From positions 1-39,784 of the forward strand of contig JAGKWS010000026.1 in assembly GCA_021151685.1 (NCBI GenBank): a DNA stretch of 39,784 bases, in the 5' to 3' direction. The stretch's first letter is position 1. Each line of letters starts with the position of its first letter. This stretch comes from Chitinophagaceae bacterium (GTDB lineage Bacteria > Bacteroidota > Bacteroidia > Chitinophagales > Chitinophagaceae). Of this stretch, positions 8,857 to 16,240 are shown in pieces. Position numbers and translations under genes: made by a program. The notes beneath the pieces are model-generated. The model did not search any database, was not told the DNA's origin, and worked only from the letters and a program-made list of their open reading frames with translations.

Positions 8857-9213
8857 ATGAATAAAATAACACTACTATTGTTGGGTGTACTGCTCATTGC
8901 AATAGCCTCCTGCGGCACACATAAGTACACAGTAACGCACGATTTCCCTGCCGCTATGGCACCGCATATCAAGGCCGATTATGTAAAGCAGTGGGAGAAA
9001 GGACGTGTATTGTACGGTATGAATTGTGCCAAATGTCACAGCACCTACAAGGGAAAGCATGAAATTATACCCAACTTTACGCCCGAAAAACTTACCGGCT
9101 ACGAGTTGCGGGTGCAAAATGCCCGCCACGAGGCTGCCATGCCCGACGATATCGTTTCGGCAGAAGATCTGGCTTTGATAACCATTTTTCTTACCTACAA
9201 AAAGAAGAACTGA
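8857..9213 (+). CDS. Small monohaem cytochrome c-like lipoprotein
   Basis: A 118-residue lipoprotein with a hydrophobic signal (ITLLLLGVLLIAIAS) and lipobox cysteine at residue 19 (ASC/GTHKY), so it should be anchored to a membrane facing the periplasm. One haem c motif, NCAKCH, lies near the middle, followed by a segment ending in MPDDIVSAEDLALITIFL, which looks like the C-terminal helix of a class I cytochrome c. It sits 7 bp after the peroxidase gene and is a natural candidate for its electron donor. The frame can be extended to a GTG at 8836 that overlaps the upstream gene, but the ATG at 8857 gives a proper lipoprotein signal. Confidence 0.8.
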   Translation: MNKITLLLLGVLLIAIASCGTHKYTVTHDFPAAMAPHIKADYVKQWEKGRVLYGMNCAKCHSTYKGKHEIIPNFTPEKLTGYELRVQNARHEAAMPDDIVSAEDLALITIFLTYKKKN

Positions 9214-9308
9214 CAGACCCTTGCTATGGGGCAGGTGTTATTTATTGCCGTTATACACTATAGGGTATGCACATAATGCACTAAAATGGCATCTTTGCAG
9301 CAATTTGT

Positions 9309-9316
9309 TATCTTTG
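9309..9316 (+). promoter_or_regulatory. TAnnTTTG -7 box before the CNNM/CorC gene
   Basis: TATCTTTG matches the Bacteroidota -7 box exactly and ends 5 nt before the ATG at 9322. No TTG sits at the ideal distance upstream (the closest TTTG gives an 11-bp spacer), so this is weaker than the box at 6883. If used, it makes the upstream ATG at 9286 unlikely. Confidence 0.35.
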
Positions 9317-9321
9317 ACTAT

Positions 9322-10584
9322 ATGGATGTCCCTCATTTATTGTTATATATAGTTCTGTGTATCTTGTTTATCGGCTTTTTTGCCGGTATGGAGATTGCGT
9401 TTATCTCTGCCAACAAGCTGAACATAGAGCTGCGCAAAAAGCAGGGAAGTTATACGGGGCGCATACTCTCCCGCTTTATGGAGAACCCTGCCGAGTTCAT
9501 AGGTACCGCGCTGGTGGGGGTAAACGTGATACTGGTAGCATACGGTTCATTCTCATCGCAGCTTACCGAGCATTTTTTGCATAAATACGATATTCACCTG
9601 CCCGAATATGCCAAACTGCTGCTCGATACCTTTTGGGCTACATTCATCATTCTCATTTTTGCCGAGTTTCTACCCAAGGCCATCTTTCGCAATAAGGCCG
9701 AGACCTTGCTGGTATTCTTCAGCATTCCCATGAAGTTGCTCTACCTCATATTCTCGCCCATTGCACGCGTTTTTGTGGCCATAGCCGAGTTCATTCTGAA
9801 ATACTTGTTCAATGTGCGCATCAAGGAAAGCAAACAGGTATTTAATCGCGTAGACCTCGAGCATTTTGTAAAACAAAGCGTGCATGGCCACGTAAGCGAC
9901 AATGCCGAGGTCAATCAGGAACTGTTCGAAAATGCACTCTACCTCGTCAATGTAAAAGTGCGCAAGTGTATGGTGCCCCGCAACGAGATAGAAGCCGTAC
10001 CGGTGGAAATGCCCATATTAGAAGTACGAGAAAAATTTATTAAAACAAAACTGTCCAAAATCATAGTTTACGAAGACAATATCGACAATATTGTGGGCTA
10101 TATCCACCATCTCGATATGAATCGTAAGCCCAAAGTAGTGCGCGATATCATGCATACTATTACGGCTGTGCCCGAGGCCATGAGTGCGGTAGACCTCATG
10201 AACCGCTTCACCCGCGAGCGCAAAAGTATTGCATGGGTCATAGACGAGTTTGGTGGTACGGCAGGCATCGTAACTATGGAAGATGTGTTGGAAGAGATAT
10301 TTGGCGACATCAACGACGAATACGATGAAGAACAATTTGTAGAAAAACAAATAGCCGAAAACGAATACATATTCTCTGGCCGTCTGGAACTCGATTACCT
10401 GAACGAAAAATACGGTTTCGACTTCACTACCGAAGATTCTGAAACCCTCTCGGGCTTCATCATTACCCAGCACGAGACCATACCCAAAATAAAAGAACGC
10501 ATTATTATAGATAAGTACGAGTTCGATATATTGCTGGTAACCAATACCCGCATAGAAACCGTAAAAGTAAAAGTGCTGAAATAG
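9322..10584 (+). CDS. CNNM/CBS/CorC hemolysin-family membrane protein
   Basis: A 420-residue inner-membrane protein of the CNNM-CBS-CorC architecture, a family linked to Mg2+/Co2+ transport and, as GldE, to gliding motility in some Bacteroidota. Residues ~1-180 are the DUF21/CNNM membrane domain, starting with a TM helix and the motif FFAGMEIAFISANK, then FAEFLPKAIFR. Two CBS motifs follow: the segment with MVPRNEIEAVP and LSKIIVYED, and the segment with IAWVIDEFGGTAGIVTMEDVLEEIFGDI (family hallmark). The C-terminal CorC_HlyC domain contains RLELDYLNEKYGF. An in-frame ATG at 9286 adds 12 residues, but a promoter-like box overlaps it and family members usually begin right at the first helix. 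The dioxygenase gene follows after 29 bp. Confidence 0.88.
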   Translation: MDVPHLLLYIVLCILFIGFFAGMEIAFISANKLNIELRKKQGSYTGRILSRFMENPAEFIGTALVGVNVILVAYGSFSSQLTEHFLHKYDIHLPEYAKLLLDTFWATFIILIFAEFLPKAIFRNKAETLLVFFSIPMKLLYLIFSPIARVFVAIAEFILKYLFNVRIKESKQVFNRVDLEHFVKQSVHGHVSDNAEVNQELFENALYLVNVKVRKCMVPRNEIEAVPVEMPILEVREKFIKTKLSKIIVYEDNIDNIVGYIHHLDMNRKPKVVRDIMHTITAVPEAMSAVDLMNRFTRERKSIAWVIDEFGGTAGIVTMEDVLEEIFGDINDEYDEEQFVEKQIAENEYIFSGRLELDYLNEKYGFDFTTEDSETLSGFIITQHETIPKIKERIIIDKYEFDILLVTNTRIETVKVKVLK

Positions 10585-10613
10585 AAACTACGCAACACAT
10601 AAAGACCAATTAT

Positions 10614-11138
10614 ATGATACGCCGCCCGTTCAATCTCAATAAATGGATAGAAGATAACCGCCACCTGCTGAAGCCACCGGTAGGCAACCAGTGTGTCTAC
10701 AAAGAGGCCGACGATTTCATCGTGATGGTAGTAGGTGGCCCCAACAGCCGCAAAGATTTCCATTACAACGAGGGCGAAGAACTGTTCTATCAGCTACAGG
10801 GCGATGTTGTAGTACGTATTCAGGAAGAGGGGAAAATTGTAGATATCCCCATCAAAGAAGGCGAAATGTTTTTATTGCCCGGCCGTACACCCCACTCGCC
10901 ACAACGTGGGGCCGATACCGTGGGGCTGGTGCTGGAGATAAAGCGCAAAAGCGAAGAGCTGGATGGATTTATGTGGTTTTGCGAGAACTGCCACGAGAAA
11001 CTACACGAAGAATACCTGCATGTATCAGACATAGTAGCGCAACTGCCTCCCGTAATGAATGCATTCTATGATAGCGAGGAAAAACGTACCTGCAAAAAGT
11101 GTGGTACAGTGATGCAGCCACCAACCAAAATAGCCTGA
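10614..11138 (+). CDS. nbaC: 3-hydroxyanthranilate 3,4-dioxygenase
   Basis: This cytosolic Fe(II) cupin enzyme opens the ring of 3-hydroxyanthranilate with O2 to give 2-amino-3-carboxymuconate semialdehyde, the quinolinate/NAD precursor in the kynurenine pathway. The 174-residue length is typical of bacterial forms. Iron ligands are seen as H50 and E56 in DFHYNEGEELFYQ and H94 in GRTPHSP. R46, R98 and E108 fit the substrate-binding residues known from the family. The C-terminal rubredoxin-like metal site is intact, with C123-xx-C126 and C160-xx-C163. It lies 29 bp after the CNNM gene and may be cotranscribed, though the functions are unrelated. No other kynurenine or NAD genes are in the window. 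Confidence 0.95.
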   Translation: MIRRPFNLNKWIEDNRHLLKPPVGNQCVYKEADDFIVMVVGGPNSRKDFHYNEGEELFYQLQGDVVVRIQEEGKIVDIPIKEGEMFLLPGRTPHSPQRGADTVGLVLEIKRKSEELDGFMWFCENCHEKLHEEYLHVSDIVAQLPPVMNAFYDSEEKRTCKKCGTVMQPPTKIA

Positions 11139-11246
11139 TAGCCATACAATAACATTTATTCATGGGCAGGTGCCTGCCTTATATGCGCTAAGTTCATTTT
11201 ATTGCTATATCATAAGGACATGATATTTGTGCAACAATACATGAGC

Positions 11247-11335
11247 CTTCGTGGCCTTAATTTATGCCGTAAGTCTTTGTGTTTCTTTGTGTTTCTTTGT
11301 GTTACATCTTTGCGTCCTTTGTGGTAAAGGAACTT
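11247..11335. repeat. Degenerate TTTGTG-rich dispersed repeat, copy 1
   Basis: The stretch runs CTTCGTGGCCTTAA through three tandem copies of TTTCTTTGTG-like units to TTTGCGTCCTTTGTGGTAAA. The TTTGTG/TTCGTG/CCTTAGTG style with a terminal GGTAAA is seen again at 16961-17010. Similar (A)CCACAAAGG-type strings are familiar from intergenic regions of many Bacteroidota and other bacteria; their origin is not known to me. Confidence 0.6.
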
Positions 11336-11368
11336 TTCTTTGCCATGCTGTGTAAAGAAAATGGTATA

Positions 11369-11460
11369 AAGCCCGAAGGGCTGACCCCGTGGATAGCCCC
11401 CGGTGAAACCGGGGGTACTGAGTGCCAATGCTACCCAACCCCAAAGTGGGTTGCCCAACA
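11369..11460. repeat. Three-hairpin dispersed repeat, copy 1
   Basis: The element is made of three short palindromes in series: AGCCC-GAA-GGGCT (11370-11382), CCCCCGGT-GAA-ACCGGGGG (11397-11415) and CAACCC...GGGTTG (11436-11453), ending TTGCCCAACA. A second, partly decayed copy in the same orientation lies at 16804-16895. The serial hairpin structure is REP-like. No transposase is nearby. Confidence 0.7.
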
Positions 11461-11514
11461 CACTACCAATTCGTCAACTAACGGGCACCTTGATGCATAT
11501 ACGGCTCACCGGCT

Positions 11515-12039
11515 TCACACATACTCACACGTCAGCAGGCTTTGCATCAGTTGGCTCCATGCCGCAGCAGGCAAGCCATGCCACAGCATATCTTCATTGC
11601 CGGCATGGTTGCGTGCATGGTATATGGCCATCAGCGCATCGCGGCGGCGTTCTATCACTATAGTAGCGGTATCGTTCTCTGCATCCCCTCCTGTAGGGTG
11701 CAGGCGTAGCGCAAAGGTCTCTCTGTTGTAGTCCGGGTAGTCGTCATACTCCAATGCATCTATTACATAGGCATCCCTGTCGGCTTTTTCGGCACCTGTT
11801 AGTATGTGTATGTGGTCAGTGCGTCGGGCAGTACGGCGCACTATATTGTTCTTTGCATCGGTCAGTACAATGCTTATTTGCTCAAACCCCGCATAGGTAG
11901 CCCATTTCCCAATGTTCAGCAGCCTGTCCTTGGCTTCTACAAACATATACCCCGCTTCCTCGGCCGATTCTGTACCTATAGAGCAGGATATATCGGTTTC
12001 GGTACCAGTTGTGTGTATGGGTACAAGGTAATGCTGCAT
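11515..12039 (-). CDS. Conserved hypothetical protein
   Basis: A 174-residue protein with no signal peptide or membrane segment, so probably cytosolic. I do not recognise a catalytic motif. The order of features (AKDRLLNIGKWATYAG, a ISIVLTDAKNN segment, an IDALEYDDYPDYNRETFALRLHPTG segment, then a long charged helix and a final WSQLMQSLL) resembles an uncharacterised protein family I associate with Chitinophagaceae and Sphingobacteriia, which supports it being a real gene. It is divergent from the HipA-like gene, with 193 bp between them. Its 3' end abuts the repeat region at 11139-11514. Confidence 0.65.
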   Translation of the reverse strand: MQHYLVPIHTTGTETDISCSIGTESAEEAGYMFVEAKDRLLNIGKWATYAGFEQISIVLTDAKNNIVRRTARRTDHIHILTGAEKADRDAYVIDALEYDDYPDYNRETFALRLHPTGGDAENDTATIVIERRRDALMAIYHARNHAGNEDMLWHGLPAAAWSQLMQSLLTCEYV

Positions 12040-12232
12040 AGGCTTCAGAAATTTGGTTAGTAAAAGTTACGACTTTTTAGGCCAGAATAGCCTGCAGTAA
12101 TGCTCTTTGGCAGATATTTTTTAGCAACAAGGGTATAATTTATGTCCATACCGGCATCTTGCTACAATCTGCATGTCTGTCTACATCCCTATTTTCCGTT
12201 ACTTTACGCACGGCAAGCAAACGACTTACTAA

Positions 12233-13018
12233 ATGGCAGAGATAAGACATGTGCAAGTTACACAGTACGTAACGCCCCTCCGCGAGGGTGGCTCGCTACC
12301 GGCTATTGCCGGTGCCGACGATGGCTTTATGTATGTCCTCAAGTTTCGGGGGGCAGGGCAGGGGCGCAAGGCTCTCATTGCCGAGCTGATTGGTGGCGAA
12401 CTGGCTCGCTTACTGGGCTTGCGTATTCCCGAAATTGTTTTTGCTCACCTCAACGAGGCCTTTGGCCGTACCGAACCCGACGAAGAAATACAAGACCTGC
12501 TCAAAGCCAGTACCGGGCTCAACCTGGCATTGCATTACCTGTCTGGTGCCATCACCTACGATCCCGTTTCTGCCACTACCGATGCCGAAACTGCCAGCCG
12601 TATAGTGTGGCTCGATAGCCTTCTGATGAACGTAGACCGTACCAACCGCAATACCAACCTACTGATGTGGAACCGCCAACTATGGCTCATAGACCATGGC
12701 GCCGCCCTCTACTTCCACCATTCGTGGCAAGACTGGGAGGCCAAAATTCCCTCGCCCTTTGGCATGATAAAAGACCATGTATTACTGCCTCTGGCTACAC
12801 AACTGGCCCAAGCCGATGTTTGGGCGCAACAACGCATCACCACACAGGCTATTACAGACATTGTGGCCCTCATACCCGATGAATGGCTCGTTACCGATAC
12901 CCCATTCACCACCCCGCAAGCACACAGACAAGCCTACATCTCGTTTCTCGTAAATCGTATGACACATTCGCAAACCTTCATAAAAGCAGCAAACGATGCA
13001 AGGGCAGCACTTATATGA
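12233..13018 (+). CDS. HipA-like kinase domain protein (HipA_2 type)
   Basis: A 261-residue cytosolic protein that looks like a stand-alone kinase core of the HipA_2 group, lacking the N-terminal subdomain of classic HipA toxins. Visible kinase features are K37 in YVLKFRG (ATP lysine), ELIGGELARLLGLRIPEIV (helix after the glycine/lysine region), D135 and N140/N142 in NVDRTNRNTNLL (catalytic loop), and D154 in LIDHGAAL (metal-binding DFG equivalent). The substrate is unknown. The next gene, DUF3037, starts inside its last 23 bp, so the two are translationally linked. There is no HipB-like HTH gene, so it is not a standard hipBA operon. Confidence 0.8.
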   Translation: MAEIRHVQVTQYVTPLREGGSLPAIAGADDGFMYVLKFRGAGQGRKALIAELIGGELARLLGLRIPEIVFAHLNEAFGRTEPDEEIQDLLKASTGLNLALHYLSGAITYDPVSATTDAETASRIVWLDSLLMNVDRTNRNTNLLMWNRQLWLIDHGAALYFHHSWQDWEAKIPSPFGMIKDHVLLPLATQLAQADVWAQQRITTQAITDIVALIPDEWLVTDTPFTTPQAHRQAYISFLVNRMTHSQTFIKAANDARAALI

Positions 13019-13394
13019 GTACGCCGTTATTCGCGCCGTGCCACGCGTAGAGCGCGAAGAGTTTGTAAACGTGGGCGTTATTCTTTATTGTTCATCTCGC
13101 AGATTCCTGTCGGTAAAATACGATGATGATCTCAGCCGGGTAGTTGCCTTGGGCAATCCGGAATGTGTTGTACCCATCCGCGATTCGTTACAATCTTTTG
13201 CCCGCATTTGTGCCGGTGGTCGTGGTTCGGGCACTATTGGCCAGCTTTCAGCGGCCGAGCGGTTTCGTTGGCTTACAGCCACACGCAGCACCATTGTGCA
13301 GTCGTCCAAAGTACACCCCGGTTTCTGTACAGACCCATCCCAAACACTCGATGAGCTATATCAGAAATTTGTGGTTCCTGTATCGGTAGGGTAG
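12996..13394 (+). CDS. DUF3037 protein
   Basis: A 132-residue protein matching DUF3037, with the typical opening YEYAVIRAVPRVEREEFVNVGVILYC followed by RRFLSVKYDDD and a C-terminal helix ending LDELYQKFVVPV. The molecular function is unknown. It overlaps the HipA-like kinase gene by 23 bp in a different frame. From family knowledge I believe this pairing recurs in other genomes, suggesting DUF3037 is the partner, regulator or substrate of the kinase. Its stop lies 10 bp from the stop of the convergent cyclase gene. Confidence 0.8.
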   Translation: MQGQHLYEYAVIRAVPRVEREEFVNVGVILYCSSRRFLSVKYDDDLSRVVALGNPECVVPIRDSLQSFARICAGGRGSGTIGQLSAAERFRWLTATRSTIVQSSKVHPGFCTDPSQTLDELYQKFVVPVSVG

Positions 13395-13404
13395 GGGGGC
13401 TGTT

Positions 13405-14808
13405 CTATTTGCGGCCGTTTACAAAGTACATGTCCATTTCGCCCTTGTTTTTGGCCTCTATGCGTCCCCTGTGTTCGCATTCAAACTGGTCTTTTACAAT
13501 CTCGTACGTTGCCCCCGATATGTTGATGCGGCCCGGTACCGAATGTTGTTCCATTCGGGCGGCAATATTCACCGTATCGCCCCATATGTCGTACTGAAAC
13601 TTATGTTTGCCCACTACTCCTGCAACCAGCGTGCCGGTATGCAACCCTACACGGGCCGAGAATTTGTCACTGGCCTTTGCCTGTATGTATGCCATTATGT
13701 CCAGTGCCGCATTTACGGCATCGGCAGGGTTGGTTACATTGGCAGCGGGTATACCACCCGCACACATATAAGCATCGCCTATGGTTTTGATTTTTTCTAA
13801 ACCATATTTCAGCGTTATTTCGTCAAATGCCCTGAAGTATTCGTCTATCTGCATCACCAGCTCTTCCGCGTTCAGTTCTTCTGCCACGGCAGTAAACCCC
13901 GCAAAATCGGTAAACAGCACGGTGGCCATTTCGTAGCGGCGGGTGCGGGCTCTGCCCTCTTTTTTCAGTTCTTCTGCTGTTTCTTCAGGCAATATATTCA
14001 GTAGCAGCTCTTCAGACAGTTTACGGGCCTCGTCTATTTCGCGGTTGCGTAGTACTATTTCGTCGTGGCTGGCTTTTAGTTCCACATTGCGCAGCCGGTA
14101 TATCTCATTGTCGCGCTCTGCCACTTCCAGTTGTCGGCGCATTTCAGTTTGTTCCGCTGCCTGTTCGGCCCTGTATAGTTCGGCCTTGTTTTCCAGCAGC
14201 AGTGCCTCTGCCCGCCGTATAGCAATGTTCAGGTAAATGCCCCATGTGGCCATAAAGCCAAAACACATCACAATGTTCGTGTAGTTGAACCAGTTTACCG
14301 CATTTGCAGTTAGCGTATATACTACTGGCAGCCCCCGCATACACAGTACCATATACATATAGCTACCCACGCAGCTTAGCCCCAGCAGTGTCTTGGTTAC
14401 TATACTGCCACCCGCCATCAGAAACGGGTATAGCGTAATGGCAATTACAAAGTACTGAAAGCCTGCATCCCACCCCAATAGCCTCACCGCCAATACCTGG
14501 TGTAGTACCACCTCCATCATGCCCGTTACCATAGCTACCTGATGATACCCACGTCGGTTAAAGTTGATAGCCGTTATGTGAAGGATAATGCTTATCAGTT
14601 GCACCTGCATCATGGTATACTGCCCAACCGATAGAAAAGCAAAGAACCATGCCGTATGTATTATCCAACCCGATGTATATCCAAGGTTCGAGATAATATA
14701 GAACCGGTAATTTTCAAGGGTTATTGCCGATGGTACAGTATCGAAATGCCTAAAGATGCGCAAGAGTGTGCGCATCAGCATATTATTTACCAGCTTATTG
14801 TTTGGCAT
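13405..14808 (-). CDS. Membrane-anchored class III adenylate cyclase
   Basis: This 467-residue protein most likely makes cAMP from ATP at the inner face of the inner membrane. Residues ~35-195 contain about six TM helices. Residues ~198-270 are a charged coiled coil, followed by the ...LLNILPEETAEEL linker common before cyclase domains. Residues ~290-467 form the catalytic domain: metal aspartates D301 (FTDFAGFT) and D345 (IGDAYM), transition-state N414 and R418 (DTVNIAARM), and the base-selecting pair K339 (EKIKTIGD) and D407 (QYDIWG). The K/D pair is that of adenylate rather than guanylate cyclases. The N-terminal domain may be a sensor, but its ligand is not evident. It is convergent with the DUF3037 gene. 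Nearby ATGs at residues 10 and 12 are alternative starts. Confidence 0.9.
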   Translation of the reverse strand: MPNNKLVNNMLMRTLLRIFRHFDTVPSAITLENYRFYIISNLGYTSGWIIHTAWFFAFLSVGQYTMMQVQLISIILHITAINFNRRGYHQVAMVTGMMEVVLHQVLAVRLLGWDAGFQYFVIAITLYPFLMAGGSIVTKTLLGLSCVGSYMYMVLCMRGLPVVYTLTANAVNWFNYTNIVMCFGFMATWGIYLNIAIRRAEALLLENKAELYRAEQAAEQTEMRRQLEVAERDNEIYRLRNVELKASHDEIVLRNREIDEARKLSEELLLNILPEETAEELKKEGRARTRRYEMATVLFTDFAGFTAVAEELNAEELVMQIDEYFRAFDEITLKYGLEKIKTIGDAYMCAGGIPAANVTNPADAVNAALDIMAYIQAKASDKFSARVGLHTGTLVAGVVGKHKFQYDIWGDTVNIAARMEQHSVPGRINISGATYEIVKDQFECEHRGRIEAKNKGEMDMYFVNGRK

Positions 14809-14889
14809 AGGTATATGCGTGTTGTCATGTGGTTACAGCATCCGTACCACCAATCGTGCATAAAGATATAATAATTGCGTACGTGTCTC

Positions 14890-15561
14890 TCACAACGTAT
14901 ACAACACCCTCACCGTCAGCACATTGTTATATTGCCCCTGTGTGCCATATCCATAGCCCACAGGCACCCGCTCTGGCGGCCGTATGGCTATTACCGAGTA
15001 CTGAAACCTGATGTTTGCCTGCCAGTGCTTGTCAAACTTACGCCCTACACCCAGCACACAGTTAATGTCGGTATTGTTGAATCGGTTACCCACGCCGTCT
15101 ATATACAATGCCTGTGGTTCCAATATCCATTCGTTGGTACGTAGCAGGTAGGCCCACGTAGCACCGGCCTCGGCCACCATGCGGCCACGCTGGTATTGCA
15201 GCACTACGGGTACTTCTATATAGCTAAGGCCTATATGGCATAGCGATACCTGTGTGCCGGCTACTGGTGTTTCGGCTACTGCATGGCCGTGGCTACCTTT
15301 TTGGCTATACAGCAGCTCCATTTGCAGCCCTATACGTTCGCCCAGGCGCATTTGTACAAAGCCACCCATATGCAAGCCCGGCTTGTGATAGCCAAAATAC
15401 CGGTCGCCATCTACCTGACCAAAATTGAGCCCCCCTGCCACCCCTCCTCTGAAGGTTCTTTCATCTTCGTCATAGTACTCGGCTCCTTTTGCTACCACAC
15501 CTACAGGCATAGCAAACAGCATAGCCATCAGGCATGTAGTTATGTGGCTGGCTAGCTGCAT
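14890..15561 (-). CDS. Outer-membrane beta-barrel protein (PorT-like)
   Basis: A 223-residue protein with an N-terminal signal (ITTCLMAMLFAMPVGVVAKG) followed by alternating hydrophobic/polar strands: FRGGVAGGLNFGQVDGD, GLHMGGFVQMRLGERIGLQMELLYSQKGS, YIEVPVVLQYQRG, and a terminal NNVLTVRVLYTL with an aromatic/leucine end. This is the layout of small outer-membrane barrels annotated as PorT-family or beta-barrel domain proteins. Its start codon overlaps the stop of the upstream MORN gene (TAATG), giving translational coupling. An in-frame upstream codon at 15612 would precede the signal peptide with a basic tail and is less likely. Function beyond the envelope is unknown. Confidence 0.78.
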   Translation of the reverse strand: MQLASHITTCLMAMLFAMPVGVVAKGAEYYDEDERTFRGGVAGGLNFGQVDGDRYFGYHKPGLHMGGFVQMRLGERIGLQMELLYSQKGSHGHAVAETPVAGTQVSLCHIGLSYIEVPVVLQYQRGRMVAEAGATWAYLLRTNEWILEPQALYIDGVGNRFNNTDINCVLGVGRKFDKHWQANIRFQYSVIAIRPPERVPVGYGYGTQGQYNNVLTVRVLYTL

Positions 15562-16232
15562 TATAGCTCCTCCTTCCGGTCGGCTTCGCCGGTTTCGGTA
15601 AAATACTCCCATGTGCCAGTTTTGCGTGGCACATATTCCGATGTAAATACCTTCTTACTCACCCTCGTCCCCGATACCGGGTCTTCTACCATTACCGTAT
15701 CAGCATTCCGCCGCCTGTCGGCCATATAGAACCCCGTTACCTTCAGTTGCCCGTTTTCGTAATATTCGTGGTATTCGCCGGCCATACAAGTGTAGGTGCC
15801 ATCTTTGTCGGCCAGTATAGCATAATGAAAATCGCGCTTGGGTTTGCCGTCTGGCCATAGCTCCTGCCACGCACCTGCGGGCTTGCCCTTCAGGTAGCTG
15901 CCGGTAAGTGCGGGGCGGCCATTGCTGTAGTACTGCACCCATTTACCATGTTGCAGGTAGCCATCCCCTGCCGATACCAAACCACCTTCTGCTACTACTT
16001 TCTTTTTGTTTTTGCGGCTCACCAACCGGTAGTGCAGTGTTTCGTCTTCTATTATTACCGCATTGGCCGTATCGCCTGTAGCGGCATAGATGCGCGCGCT
16101 GTCATTTTCGGTCAGCAGTTTGTTCTCGTCCTCCGATCTGAATTTGAAAGGTATCAACTCCTGTGCCTGTACCCCTTCATCTCCGGCTACGGTCATCAGT
16201 GCGGCGCATACTACTACTTTCTTCCAAAACAT
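15561..16232 (-). CDS. Exported MORN-repeat protein (YwqK-like)
   Basis: A 223-residue protein with a signal peptide of about 23 residues (ending GVQA/Q). The centre and C-terminal part carry MORN-type repeats: HGKWVQYYSNGRPALTGSY, KGKPAGAWQELWPDGKPKRDF, GEYHEYYENGQLKVTGFY, and TGTWEYFTETGE. Such proteins are often labelled YwqK-family antitoxins, but that label rests on repeat similarity; an exported copy next to a barrel gene suggests an envelope role rather than a toxin-antitoxin role. It lies 8 bp after the YjbR-like gene and overlaps the barrel gene by 1 nt, forming a three-gene operon. Confidence 0.78.
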   Translation of the reverse strand: MFWKKVVVCAALMTVAGDEGVQAQELIPFKFRSEDENKLLTENDSARIYAATGDTANAVIIEDETLHYRLVSRKNKKKVVAEGGLVSAGDGYLQHGKWVQYYSNGRPALTGSYLKGKPAGAWQELWPDGKPKRDFHYAILADKDGTYTCMAGEYHEYYENGQLKVTGFYMADRRRNADTVMVEDPVSGTRVSKKVFTSEYVPRKTGTWEYFTETGEADRKEEL

Positions 16233-16240
16233 AACACCAG

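Larger units (their letters stand above)
11139..11514. other. Gene-free stretch with dispersed repeats
   Basis: This 376-nt gap holds no convincing gene. It contains a degenerate TTTGTG-rich repeat (11247-11335) and a multi-hairpin repeat (11369-11460), both with counterparts in the gap at 16577-17052. Open frames crossing it are translations of these repeats and lack protein-like features. It also carries ATGATATTTGTGCAA at 11220-11234, echoed near 38072. Confidence 0.7.

Noticed and set aside
11274..11310. Short tandem TTTCTTTGTG units as a CRISPR or regulatory array
   Set aside because: Only about three 10-bp units without spacers, part of a wider degenerate intergenic repeat.
11279..11731. 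150-codon plus-strand frame across the repeat region
   Set aside because: It begins in TTTGTG repeats, translates the hairpin repeat, and then runs antisense to the conserved minus-strand gene at 11515-12039.
15561..16232. Toxin-antitoxin interpretation of the MORN-repeat gene
   Set aside because: The protein has a signal peptide and sits in an envelope-type operon; no toxin gene is adjacent.
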